Source: Nostoc piscinale CENA21
GTDB lineage: Bacteria > Cyanobacteriota > Cyanobacteriia > Cyanobacteriales > Nostocaceae
Assembly: GCF_001298445.1 (NCBI RefSeq)
Contig: NZ_CP012036.1
Span: forward strand, 186,001-250,000
Reading direction: 5' to 3'
DNA: 64,000 nt
Shown here: positions 26,628-35,677 of the stretch, one piece after another
Layout: each line of letters begins with the position of its first letter
Numbering within the stretch: the first letter of the stretch is position 1
Position numbers and translations under genes: made by a program
Notes under the pieces: generated by a model
The model's input: only the letters and a program-made list of their open reading frames with translations
Databases searched by the model: none
What the model was told of the DNA's origin: nothing

Positions 26628-28856
26628 GTGGTTCAAACTAGTCTTAATCCCAGTGTAAATACAATTACTGATACAGAGCCGGGTTATGGACAAATATTAG
26701 CAGTTTTTATTCGCAGGTTTCCTTGGTTTGTCGCAGTATTTGTGGCTTCAATTGCGATGGCAGCAATTATTACTGCTAAGACTAAACCTACTTACAAAAG
26801 CTCAATGCAACTGTTAGTAGAACCTAACTATCAAGGTAAACAAGAAGCAGGGGGAATCGAAAATCAGTTTACTGAACCAAATGTAGAGATAGATACAGCC
26901 ACCCAACTAAATCTCATGCAAAGTTCAGGGCTGATTCAAAAGGCAGTTGATAAACTGCGTAAAGAATACCCAGATATTACTGTAGGTGATATTAAAGGCG
27001 CTTTAGCTTTAAATCAACTCAAAACTAAAGAAGATAATATCGCCACCAAAATTTTCCAAGTAGACTACACCGATAGAGACCCCATCAAAACCCAAAAAGT
27101 TCTAACGGCTGTTCGAGAAGTTTATGTTGAATACAACAAGCAACAACAAGATTCTCGCCTGCAAAAAGGTCTACAAGTTATCCGAGAACAGTTGAGTAAG
27201 GCTAGCGAAGAAGTTAACGCAGCTGAGTCTAACCTCCAAAGATTCCGCCGTAATCAAAATTTAATCGACCCAGTGGCTCAAGCCAAAGCATTGGAAGATG
27301 CGCTGAATAATGTTGAGCAAGAACGTCGTACAACTCGCGCTCAATATCAAGAGGCTATAGCACGACAGAAATCTTTAGAAGAACAACTCAACCGTTCTCC
27401 CCAAAATGCCCTCGTTGCTTCGCGGTTGAGCCAATCTACACGCTACCAAGGCTTACTCAACGAAATCCAAAAAACAGAATTAGCTTTAGCTCAAGAACGT
27501 TTGCGCTTCACTGATGAAACTCCCAATGTGCAGAAGCTACAAGAACAATTAAGTAGCCAAAAAGCATTATTAGAACAAGAAGTAGGCAGAACTTTAGGCG
27601 GAAGGTCATCTGGTGTAGTTGGTTCTAGAGACTCGCTGTTAGAACAAGGACAGTTTGGCCAAATTGATTTGAACTTGGCGAGTGAGTTAGTAGAAACTCA
27701 GACAACAATAGTTGCATTGAGCGCCCGTGACCAAACTTTGGCACAAAAAGAAACTCAATTACGTTTTGAAATCAAACGCTTTCCGCCTTTGTTGGCTTAT
27801 TACAATCGCATCCAACCACAGTTGCAATTTAGCCGCGAAAGATTCGAGCAGTTGTTAAGAGCCGAACAACAATTGCGCCAAGAATTAGCCAAAGGTGGAT
27901 TTAATTGGGAAGTTGTAGAAGAACCTCATGTTGGTGTGCAGTTAGGCCCCAACTTGCAACAAAACCTCTTGTTAGGTGCTGTGGTGGGGTTAATGTTGGG
28001 CGGAATTGCAGCTTTCTTACGAGAAGCATCGGATGATGCGGTACACACAACGGCTGAGTTAGAAAAGCAAGTTGCTTTACCTTTGTTGGGAACAACACCA
28101 AAATTACCCCCCGCCAGAGCCAGAGATTCAATTATCAAGTTGCCCTTTGGGAAGCCAGAAACCCCTGCACCTTGGACAATTCAGGTGCTACAGTCGCCAC
28201 CACGTTGGGAATCTCTGGACTTAATTTACAAAAACATTGAACTGCTCAATACTGTATCTAGTTTGAAGTCTTTGATGATTACTTCCGCTTTACCTGATGA
28301 AGCTAAATCAGGTATGGCTTTGGGTTTAGCGATGAGTGCGGCTCGCTTACACAAACGAGTCTTGCTGATTGATGCTAACTTACGCAGTCCCAGTCTGCAC
28401 GAACAGCTAAATCTGCCTAATGAACAAGGACTTTCCACTTTACTTGGTAGTGAGATTAGTTTACCGAATCAGATTGGTATTCAATCTTTAGGTTCAGCCT
28501 ATATTGATATTTTGACGGCTGGGCCAAAACCAACTGATCCGGCGCATTTGTTGAGTTCTCCGCGAATGATGCAACTGATGAGAACCTTTGAAGAGAATTA
28601 TGATTTGGTATTGATAGATGCGCCGCCTGTATTGGGTTTAGTAGATGCAATGTTAACAGCGTCGTCCTGTCGGAGTGTGGTGTTAGTGGCTAGTATGGGT
28701 GTGGTGACTCGTAACCAGCTTGCTCAAGCTACAGGAATGTTGAGCAGGTTAAATCTGATTGGGGTGGTGGCTAATGGCGTTTCTAGCTCAGATAGCAGTT
28801 TTGTCCAGTATCCCAAGGAATACCGTTTGGCTTTGAAACAAGCGGTAGAAAAATAG
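26628..28856 (+). CDS. Wzc/GumC-like polysaccharide chain-length and BY-kinase-like protein
   Basis: A 742-residue polysaccharide co-polymerase. Residues about 20-90 hold the first membrane helix and Wzz domain (FPWFVAVFVASIAMAAIITA). A long coiled-coil periplasmic region (about 150-420) follows, with GNVR-type sequence near 390-430, then a second helix (LLLGAVVGLMLGGIAAFL) and a cytoplasmic MinD-like domain. The Walker A' motif VLLIDANLRSPSL and Walker B DLVLIDAPPVLG are present. The Walker A, normally GEGKST-like, reads PDEAKSG (residues 556-562), so ATP binding may be lost. Only two Tyr remain in the short C-terminal tail. Start is GTG 26628. It probably controls envelope polysaccharide length, perhaps without kinase activity. 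Confidence 0.88.
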   Translation: MVQTSLNPSVNTITDTEPGYGQILAVFIRRFPWFVAVFVASIAMAAIITAKTKPTYKSSMQLLVEPNYQGKQEAGGIENQFTEPNVEIDTATQLNLMQSSGLIQKAVDKLRKEYPDITVGDIKGALALNQLKTKEDNIATKIFQVDYTDRDPIKTQKVLTAVREVYVEYNKQQQDSRLQKGLQVIREQLSKASEEVNAAESNLQRFRRNQNLIDPVAQAKALEDALNNVEQERRTTRAQYQEAIARQKSLEEQLNRSPQNALVASRLSQSTRYQGLLNEIQKTELALAQERLRFTDETPNVQKLQEQLSSQKALLEQEVGRTLGGRSSGVVGSRDSLLEQGQFGQIDLNLASELVETQTTIVALSARDQTLAQKETQLRFEIKRFPPLLAYYNRIQPQLQFSRERFEQLLRAEQQLRQELAKGGFNWEVVEEPHVGVQLGPNLQQNLLLGAVVGLMLGGIAAFLREASDDAVHTTAELEKQVALPLLGTTPKLPPARARDSIIKLPFGKPETPAPWTIQVLQSPPRWESLDLIYKNIELLNTVSSLKSLMITSALPDEAKSGMALGLAMSAARLHKRVLLIDANLRSPSLHEQLNLPNEQGLSTLLGSEISLPNQIGIQSLGSAYIDILTAGPKPTDPAHLLSSPRMMQLMRTFEENYDLVLIDAPPVLGLVDAMLTASSCRSVVLVASMGVVTRNQLAQATGMLSRLNLIGVVANGVSSSDSSFVQYPKEYRLALKQAVEK

Positions 28857-28876
28857 TACAACTGAGAAATCTATTG

Positions 28877-28917
28877 ATATGTGCGATCGCTCTTTTGGAG
28901 GATGCGATCGCACATAT
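28877..28917 (+). terminator. Rho-independent terminator built from two HIP1 octamers
   Basis: Perfect 14-bp inverted repeat, ATATGTGCGATCGC and GCGATCGCACATAT, separated by 13 bases and followed by TTTTTTAT. It begins 21 bp after the stop of the Wzc-like gene. Both arms contain the HIP1 octamer, so a common cyanobacterial repeat forms the stem. The structure and T run are visible; terminator function is inferred. Confidence 0.8.
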
Positions 28918-28938
28918 TTTTTATGTCCTGGAAAAAAT

Positions 28939-28971
28939 AGATCCCTAACTTTTTCAAGAAGTCGGGGATCT
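28939..28971. repeat. Palindromic hairpin repeat, copy 3 (imperfect)
   Basis: AGATCCCTAACTTTT / AGAAGTCGGGGATCT around TCA. The left arm differs from the other copies at about three positions, so the stem is imperfect, and a T-rich stretch follows. It sits just downstream of the HIP1-based terminator. Confidence 0.75.
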
Positions 28972-29560
28972 GAGTTTTTTATTTTTAATGTTTTAATTAA
29001 ACATTTTTATTGTCAAAATTAAATCCTATTTATTTAGTTAAAAATCAGTATATTTATCTTAACTTTATAATTATGATGATTAAGTCTCATGATTTTAAAG
29101 ACTAAATAAAGAATTTACTTCCACATATAGTCAATTCTACAGACTCTTATATCCTAGAGATTAAAGCCCCTTCCAAGCAGCTGAAAGACAATAGTGGACT
29201 AGTTTCTCTCAACTGAGAAAATCAACAACTAAGGTAGACAAAGTTCAACACATTTTTCACCCATAGCGTAAAAGAATATTGGATGGTTTGCCTCTACATC
29301 TATCCAACATTTCTTTTACTCAAAAAATATCAAGTTTACCTGCAAGCTTTCCCTAAATATTGATTGCTATCTACCTAATTATTATCTTTTTAGTTTTTCC
29401 ATCTTCAGAGCGGCAAAATTTTGCAATATGAAGCTTTGAAGCAATATTTTTGTCATCAGTCATCTACTAATTTTTAGAGTAAGACAAGATTCAGATCAAA
29501 GTCTTTGGCATGAATCGCCTTCGAGATCAGCAACTTACTATCGTACTAATCCAAAGACAC
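28972..29560. other. Upstream region of hepC
   Basis: About 590 AT-rich bases without a supported gene, between the kinase-like gene and hepC. It probably carries the promoter for the hepC-hepA part of the island, because it follows a strong terminator structure. I saw no perfect NtcA box and no other regulator site I could defend. Confidence 0.5.
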
Positions 29561-30316
29561 ATGACTAGCTCATTAGTTCGTACTCCACAGACTGTTTATA
29601 ATGTACCTCTACAATCTACAAGCGAATCTACCCCATACTGCACACTACAATGGCGGCGGGGTCAATTATTAGTAAAATCTCCCGGTAAATTCCAACAGCC
29701 ATATTTACCTGCTTTAGAAAACCAGCAATTATTAATCGATTGCTTAAAACATTCTCCTGTAAATTTGGTGAGCGTAGATCCTAAAATTGGTGAGACTTGG
29801 GTAAAGTTTTGGGCGGATGCTTGTAAAGAAGCTCATAAGCCAATGTTTCTTTACGGATATTCAGAAAATTTACTGTTTAAACAAAATAGTAACCCTTGGG
29901 GATGGTTCCTGCGACTATTTGATTTGATAGCAGCTTTATTTCTGCTGCTATTACTAAGTCCAGCCATCCTGGGACTATTAATGTTGTTGCAAATTACCTC
30001 ACCTGACTCTCTATTTTCTAGCGAATGGTATGTAGGAGAACGGGGTAGACTTTTTCAAGCTATTAAGTTCTCAACTACAAGCAAACCTAAGCTTACACCC
30101 TTAATTCGTTGGATGCGTAAATCTGGTCTTGAAAATTTACCACAGTTATTCAATGTACTGAGGGGTGATATGGGTTTTATTGGGTCTCGTTATTGGACTT
30201 TAACAACAGCAATCAGATTAAGTTCAGAAGCACAAATTTCCCTGAATCAGTTACCTGTAATGACAAAATCTTGGCCAGCCCAGGCAGAAGTAAACTTAAT
30301 CATTAACAATTCATAA
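29561..30316 (+). CDS. hepC: HepC, sugar transferase-like heterocyst envelope polysaccharide protein
   Basis: A 251-residue protein (from ATG 29561, MTSSLVRTPQTVYNV) with a C-terminal bacterial sugar transferase module. One membrane helix (FDLIAALFLLLLLSPAILGLLMLL) is followed by GERGRLFQAIKFST and RWMRKSGLENLPQLFNVLRGDMGFIGSR, the undecaprenyl-phosphate glycosyl-1-phosphate transferase signature. The N-terminal 120 residues are not a known domain. HepC (alr2834) lies directly before hepA in Anabaena PCC 7120 and is needed for the polysaccharide layer; the gene order here is the same. ATG 29510 would add 17 residues without a better ribosome-binding site. Confidence 0.88.
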   Translation: MTSSLVRTPQTVYNVPLQSTSESTPYCTLQWRRGQLLVKSPGKFQQPYLPALENQQLLIDCLKHSPVNLVSVDPKIGETWVKFWADACKEAHKPMFLYGYSENLLFKQNSNPWGWFLRLFDLIAALFLLLLLSPAILGLLMLLQITSPDSLFSSEWYVGERGRLFQAIKFSTTSKPKLTPLIRWMRKSGLENLPQLFNVLRGDMGFIGSRYWTLTTAIRLSSEAQISLNQLPVMTKSWPAQAEVNLIINNS

Positions 30317-30473
30317 TTAGTAATTATTATCTGCCGTCTTCTCCATCTAGCTAGAAACCTCTACAAATAGTGCGGTAATTGATAACATCATTTGCCGCAC
30401 TTGGGCTAGAGCTAAATATCATAGAGCATCTGTAGCCACCTGTAGGAATTAGAAAACACTTATTCGCAAACTC

Positions 30474-32324
30474 ATGCTTGTTAAACTAACCAAACAATTA
30501 AACAATTTATTTAAAGCTACTACATTCTGGCAAAAAAATTATTTAATATTGCGAGAATTTAAACATTTCCGTAAGGTTGCTATATTTGCTTTAGTATTTT
30601 CTTTTTTAGCTGCAACATTTGAAGGTTTTAGTATTGGCTTTTTGCTTTCTTTTTTGCAAAATTTAACTGACCCCAATGCTAAACCGATTCAAACTGGTGT
30701 TGAGTGGTTTGATATTTGGATTTTAGCTGCTAATAGTTCGGCAATTAATCGGTTATATCGCATATCTTTGCTGATTTTACTCAGCACTTGGTTCCGGGCT
30801 GGTTTCAATTATTTAGCGCAAGTCTATACAGAAAGCACTCAACTATATTTAGCTGATCGCCTGCGGAAGCAGATTTTTGAACAGTTACAAAGTTTGCCAT
30901 TGAGCTACTTCGCCAAAACTCGCTCAGGGGAATTGATTAATACAATTACTACAGAAATTGAACGCATTAAGCAATGGTTTAGTGGTGCGGCATTTTTAAT
31001 GACGAGAACTATCACTGCCACTGTCTACTTTATCTCGATGTTTTTGTTGTCTTGGCAGTTATCTATTGCATCTTTGTTGCTCTTTACTTTGGCAGGTGTT
31101 GGTTTATCAACTCTCAATGCTCGTGCTAGAGAAAGTAGTTTTAGTACTTCGATTGCTAACGGTCATTTTACCTCCACCGCCATAGAATTTATTAACGGGA
31201 TTCGCACAGTTCAGGCTTTTGGTACACAAAATTTTGAACGTCAGCGTTTTTATCATGCTAGTGATAATGTACTCAAGAGTTCTAAAAAAGTTATCTTAAT
31301 TTGGGCGCTGGTGAGACCTTTAGCCGAAAGCATTGCTAGTACAATTCTTATCGGGATGATTATTTTTGCTTTTACAATGTTTGTGGTCAATGGCACACTG
31401 CAAGTTGCATCTTTATTAACATTTTTCTTTGTGTTATTTCGAGTAGTACCAATTGTTCAAGATATTAATGGCACGAGAGCGCATTTGAGTACTTTAGCAG
31501 GTGCAGCAGATAATATTAAAGATTTAGTGAGGACTGATGATAAAACCTATTTACAGAATGGCAAATTTCAATTTACTGGATTAAAACATTCAATTGATGT
31601 TGTGTCTGTAGATTTTGGTTATGACCCCAATTATTTAGTACTAAATAACGTTACCCTCAGTATTGAAAAAGGTAAAACCACAGCTTTAGTAGGAGCCACT
31701 GGTGCAGGTAAAAGTACATTAATTGATTTAATTCCGAGATTTTACGACCCTACAGAAGGTCATGTGATGATTGATGGAATTGATATTCAAAAATTTGATA
31801 TCAATTCATTGCGGCAAAAAATTGCCGTCGTCAGCCAAGATACATTTATTTTCAATACTTCTGTTTGGCAGAATATTGCTTATGGAACAACAGGCGCTAC
31901 AGCCGCAGATATTCGAGAAGCAGCGCGGTTAGCTAATGCTATTGAATTTATCGAAGAAATGCCAGAAGGCTTTGACACCAAACTAGGAGATAGAGGCGTA
32001 AGATTATCTGGTGGACAACGCCAGCGAATTGCGATCGCGCGGGCTTTGTTACGCGACCCAGAAATTTTGATATTAGATGAAGCTACCAGCGCACTTGATT
32101 CTGTAACCGAACGCTTGATTCAAGAATCATTAGAAAAGCTATCGGTAGGCCGAACAGTAATTGCGATCGCTCATCGTCTTTCTACTATCGCCAACGCCGA
32201 TAAAGTTGTTGTTTTAGAACAAGGACGCATCGTTGAACAAGGCAAATATCAAGAACTCCTAGAGCTAAAAGGTAAGCTTTGGGAATATCACAAAACTCAG
32301 TACGAAATGGGACAAGCGGGATAA
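30474..32324 (+). CDS. hepA: HepA, ABC exporter for heterocyst envelope polysaccharide
   Basis: A 616-residue half-transporter of the MsbA type. The N-terminal membrane domain (about residues 35-330) has FALVFSFLAATFEGFSIGFLL and a coupling region GIRTVQAFGTQNFERQRF. The ATPase has Walker A GATGAGKST (407-415), LSGGQRQRIAIARALL, Walker B ILILDEATSALDSVTE and the switch His in AIAHRLSTI. The sequence matches what I recall of Anabaena HepA very closely, including the start LVKLT..LFKATTFWQKNYLILREFK. HepA is required to deposit the polysaccharide layer that protects nitrogenase from oxygen. It is induced in developing heterocysts in Anabaena; no promoter box could be identified in the 157 bp upstream. 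Confidence 0.95.
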   Translation: MLVKLTKQLNNLFKATTFWQKNYLILREFKHFRKVAIFALVFSFLAATFEGFSIGFLLSFLQNLTDPNAKPIQTGVEWFDIWILAANSSAINRLYRISLLILLSTWFRAGFNYLAQVYTESTQLYLADRLRKQIFEQLQSLPLSYFAKTRSGELINTITTEIERIKQWFSGAAFLMTRTITATVYFISMFLLSWQLSIASLLLFTLAGVGLSTLNARARESSFSTSIANGHFTSTAIEFINGIRTVQAFGTQNFERQRFYHASDNVLKSSKKVILIWALVRPLAESIASTILIGMIIFAFTMFVVNGTLQVASLLTFFFVLFRVVPIVQDINGTRAHLSTLAGAADNIKDLVRTDDKTYLQNGKFQFTGLKHSIDVVSVDFGYDPNYLVLNNVTLSIEKGKTTALVGATGAGKSTLIDLIPRFYDPTEGHVMIDGIDIQKFDINSLRQKIAVVSQDTFIFNTSVWQNIAYGTTGATAADIREAARLANAIEFIEEMPEGFDTKLGDRGVRLSGGQRQRIAIARALLRDPEILILDEATSALDSVTERLIQESLEKLSVGRTVIAIAHRLSTIANADKVVVLEQGRIVEQGKYQELLELKGKLWEYHKTQYEMGQAG

Positions 32325-32438
32325 AAAAGTGTGAAGTATGAAGTTTAAAATTTTGTACTTCACTATCCTAGCTCTAATTTTTTGACGATAAATTTATCTA
32401 CGGTTAATTATTATTCTGATATTTTTGAGGTTAAATAA

Positions 32439-33278
32439 ATGGTTAATATTGGCTATCATGCTGCTAGAACGCAAGGTAAATTTATCCGTAATCTCTACAC
32501 CAAGTTTATTAATATCATTGGCACTTTACCAATTAAACAAACTCGCCAGATTGATATCACAGTTTATTCGTTTTCTTGCGAACGTGATTTGCCAGAGCAA
32601 GTAGCGAGTATTCGTTCATTTATTCGTAATATTGGTATACCAGAAAGATTTATTGTCATTTCTGATGGTAGTTATAGCGACTCTAGCTGTAAATTACTTT
32701 GTCGGATTCATCCTTGTGTAGATGTTATACCTGTGACCAAACTACTACGGAATGATTTACCTCAATGTGTTGCTAATTATGCCCAAATTCATCCATTAGG
32801 TAAAAAATTAGCGGCATTGATGTCAATCCCGGTAAACGGTACAACTATTTATACAGATTCTGATATTTTATTCTTTCCTGGTGGTATTGATTTAGATAAC
32901 TTCACCAATTTGCAGGAGAAAGCTTGCTATTATCTTCCCGATTGTTCTGCTTCCTTAGATGAACGACTGATTTATGATGAAAATGAAAAAATGCAGCCAG
33001 TTAATGCTGGATTTCTTTTATTTAACCATGAATTAGATTGGAGTTTGGCAATTGAACGGTTAGAAAAATTGACAGGTAAACCTATGTATTTTACAGAACA
33101 AACAATTGCTCATTTAACAATACATCACAATCAGGGTAAACCTTTTTGTTCGCAAAAATATATTTTGAATGTAGAAGACCAATTCATTTATCCAGATAAA
33201 TTTGCTAGTCCAGAAATTGCGATGAGGCATTATGTTAATGATGTTAGACATAAGTTTTGGCTAAATGTCGGTTTGTGA
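32439..33278 (+). CDS. GT-A-like putative glycosyltransferase of the HEP island
   Basis: A 279-residue protein without a confident named family. A GT-A-type core is suggested by ITVYSFSCERDLPEQVASI, FIVISDGSYSDSS and the DxD-like element TTIYTDSDILFFPGG (about residues 138-148), followed by NAGFLLFN, which resembles the acceptor region of family 8-like enzymes. No membrane helix is seen. It follows hepA by 114 bp and precedes a GT4. Role in the envelope polysaccharide is inferred from context only. Confidence 0.7.
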   Translation: MVNIGYHAARTQGKFIRNLYTKFINIIGTLPIKQTRQIDITVYSFSCERDLPEQVASIRSFIRNIGIPERFIVISDGSYSDSSCKLLCRIHPCVDVIPVTKLLRNDLPQCVANYAQIHPLGKKLAALMSIPVNGTTIYTDSDILFFPGGIDLDNFTNLQEKACYYLPDCSASLDERLIYDENEKMQPVNAGFLLFNHELDWSLAIERLEKLTGKPMYFTEQTIAHLTIHHNQGKPFCSQKYILNVEDQFIYPDKFASPEIAMRHYVNDVRHKFWLNVGL

Positions 33279-33398
33279 AAGGGAGAGGAAAAAGGCAACA
33301 GGTAAAATTCAGATTTTATCCTGACTTATTCCCAAAAAAGCTATTACATAAATCTAGATATTTTTCGTTTCTATTCCCTATTTCCAATTTCCAGTAAA

Positions 33399-34562
33399 AT
33401 GAGCAAAAATGTAATCAATACAGAGATGATTTACCACTGCACTAACACCAATGTTACCGGAGGAGGGGGAATTGAAACTTATGTGGCTTCTTTAGTAACT
33501 TCACAAATCTCAGAGTTTAACAATGTTCCGATAAAAGAAGCTGTCAGAGAATATGTATTAAAATGTATTAACACGGAAAATCAAAAACAATTTAAGTTAC
33601 TACACCTTCATGACCCAGAATTTTTAGCGGATTTACGCGAAGAATGTCCAGCTATTTTTACATTGCACAATCATTGTAGTTACTGTCCGAGTGGGACGAA
33701 ATATTTAGCAGACAGAGGCAAAATTTGCGATCGCGTCATCAATCCGCTTGGTTGTGTTTGGGGTCATGTAGTTGATGGTTGTGGTAGTCGGAGACCACAC
33801 AAAATTTTGGGTAATTGGTTGAATGCTTACAATCCCTTAAATAACCTGAAAAAATTAAAAATCCCTGTAATAGCTAATAGTGAATATGTACGACAGCAAA
33901 TCATTAGTGCTGGAATATCACCAGAACGAGTGATCACGTTACGCTGTGGTGTGCAGTTACCCCTGATTGAGACAGAACCTCTGAGTCGGACAATTTATCA
34001 AAATCAGCGCATTCTTTTTGTTGGTCGGATAGTTCCCGATAAAGGTTTAGAGTGGTTACTTAAAGCCTTAACCAAAACAGAAAAACATATCCATTTAGAT
34101 ATTGCTGGTGATGGTTGGGATAAAGCAAACATGAAAAAATTAGCTGATGATTTGGGATTAAGCGATCGCATTACTTGGCATGGTTGGTGTAATTCTGAAC
34201 AATTAGAAACTTTATATCAACAGTGCTTAACGGTGATTTTTCCTAGTCTTTGGCCAGAACCTGCAGGTTTAGTCACCTTAGAAGCTTATGCGCGTTATCG
34301 ACCAGTAATTGCCAGTGCTGTTGGGGGAATTCCTGAACATATAAAAGATGGCAAAACCGGGCTTTTAGTTTCGCCTAACAATGTTGCACAATTAGCCTCG
34401 GCAATTAATGAATTGGCGACAAATTATGCCAAAGCGAGAACAATTGGTGAAAAAGGTCAAGCTTGGTATCAAGAAGAATTTACGATTGATGTTCATGTTC
34501 AGCGTTTAAATCAAATTTATGCCCAAACTATCGCTGAATTTCATACTCGAATAAAAGTCTGA
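33399..34562 (+). CDS. Family 4 glycosyltransferase
   Basis: GT-B enzyme of 387 residues. The N terminus carries TGGGGIETYVASL in place of the common GGxE loop, then LLHLHDPEFL, and LHNHCSYCPSGTKYLADRG with several Cys. The C-terminal donor domain has ILFVGRIVPDKGLEWLLKAL, IAGDGWDKANMKKLADDLGL and EPAGLVTLEAYARYRPVIAS with the EX7E pair. The Cys-rich stretch (HCSYCPSG.. ICDRVINPLGC) is shared by a subset of GT4 proteins and may bind a structural metal. It sits in the HEP island after the GT-A-like gene. Confidence 0.88.
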   Translation: MSKNVINTEMIYHCTNTNVTGGGGIETYVASLVTSQISEFNNVPIKEAVREYVLKCINTENQKQFKLLHLHDPEFLADLREECPAIFTLHNHCSYCPSGTKYLADRGKICDRVINPLGCVWGHVVDGCGSRRPHKILGNWLNAYNPLNNLKKLKIPVIANSEYVRQQIISAGISPERVITLRCGVQLPLIETEPLSRTIYQNQRILFVGRIVPDKGLEWLLKALTKTEKHIHLDIAGDGWDKANMKKLADDLGLSDRITWHGWCNSEQLETLYQQCLTVIFPSLWPEPAGLVTLEAYARYRPVIASAVGGIPEHIKDGKTGLLVSPNNVAQLASAINELATNYAKARTIGEKGQAWYQEEFTIDVHVQRLNQIYAQTIAEFHTRIKV

Positions 34563-34660
34563 AGTATGAAATTAAGTAATCATCAATGTAATTTTTAGAG
34601 ATTAATCAGGAATGCTTAATCTAAAGATAAATGTATTAAAAAATATAACGGTTTAATTAT

Positions 34661-35677
34661 ATGTTGAACAATATTGAATTACCAGAACCATTAGTTAGTG
34701 TTGTTATCCCAACTTACAATCGCCCAGAATATTTAAAGCAGGCGATCGCTAGTGCTGTCAACCAGAGATTTAAAAATATTGAAATTATTGTTTGTGACAA
34801 TTGTAGTGATGTCAATCCTCAACCAATAGTTGAAGCTTTTCAAGATGAGCGAATTCGGTTTTGCCGCAATTCACACAATATTGGTATGGTTGCCAATATT
34901 ATTAACGGTATTATCATCGCTAGAGGTAAATATGTTGCCAGCCTTCATGATGATGATATGTGGGAACCTGATTTTTTAGCCAAGCTTGTTCCACCTCTGG
35001 AAGCTAATTCTGATTTGGCTTTAGCTTTTTGTGATCATTACGTGATTAAAGCTGATGGACAGATAGATGATAAACTGACCCAGGAGTGTTCCGAGACATG
35101 GAAACGAGCTAATTTAGCAGCAGGAATTCATCAACCTTTTTATAAAATCGCCATCGAAAATATGTCTGTAGCTACTGCCAATGCTGCTGTTATTCGGAAA
35201 GATGTTGTAGATTGGAAAGCATTTCCTTTAGAGGTGGGTGGCTTTTACGATTTGTATATCAATTATCTCTGTTCTCGCTCTGGTTTAGGGGCTTACTATA
35301 CTCCAGAAAAACTCACTCGTTACCGTGAACATGAGCTAACAGATACATTAACAGATAATGCTCAAATTAATATCCGTAAGGCGAAAAATCACATTTTCTG
35401 TTATGAACAATTTATGCAAGATACCCGATTACAAGAGTTACATCCACATTTTCAGCAGAGATTAATCGAAGCTAATCAATATTTAGGTATGAGTTTATTA
35501 AAAGCTGGACAACCAGAATTAGCACGCCCTCATTTTTTGTATGTCTGGCAAAATAAAAAGCTGAGTGTGAGAGCGATCGCCGCATTACTATTAAGTTTTA
35601 TCTACAGCTTATTGAGCAATACATTCATCGGTGTGAAGGGATATGTTACAGCAGAACGTAAAGCAACCTCTGGTTAG
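34661..35677 (+). CDS. Family 2 glycosyltransferase (tandem pair, first)
   Basis: GT-A enzyme of 338 residues: PLVSVVIPTYNRPEYLKQAI, IEIIVCDNCSDVNPQPIVEAF and the DxD block VASLHDDDMWEPDFLAKLVP. A conserved Trp/Tyr-rich middle (GGFYDLYINYLCSRSGLGAYY) and a YREHELTDT acceptor motif follow, then a C-terminal helical region with a hydrophobic end. It is highly similar to the next gene over the full length. Its 3' end overlaps the start of that gene by 35 bp, in a different frame. Confidence 0.88.
   Translation: MLNNIELPEPLVSVVIPTYNRPEYLKQAIASAVNQRFKNIEIIVCDNCSDVNPQPIVEAFQDERIRFCRNSHNIGMVANIINGIIIARGKYVASLHDDDMWEPDFLAKLVPPLEANSDLALAFCDHYVIKADGQIDDKLTQECSETWKRANLAAGIHQPFYKIAIENMSVATANAAVIRKDVVDWKAFPLEVGGFYDLYINYLCSRSGLGAYYTPEKLTRYREHELTDTLTDNAQINIRKAKNHIFCYEQFMQDTRLQELHPHFQQRLIEANQYLGMSLLKAGQPELARPHFLYVWQNKKLSVRAIAALLLSFIYSLLSNTFIGVKGYVTAERKATSG

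Noticed and set aside
29510..29560. Earlier ATG start for hepC
   Set aside because: It adds 17 residues unlike a HepC N terminus and has no better ribosome-binding site.
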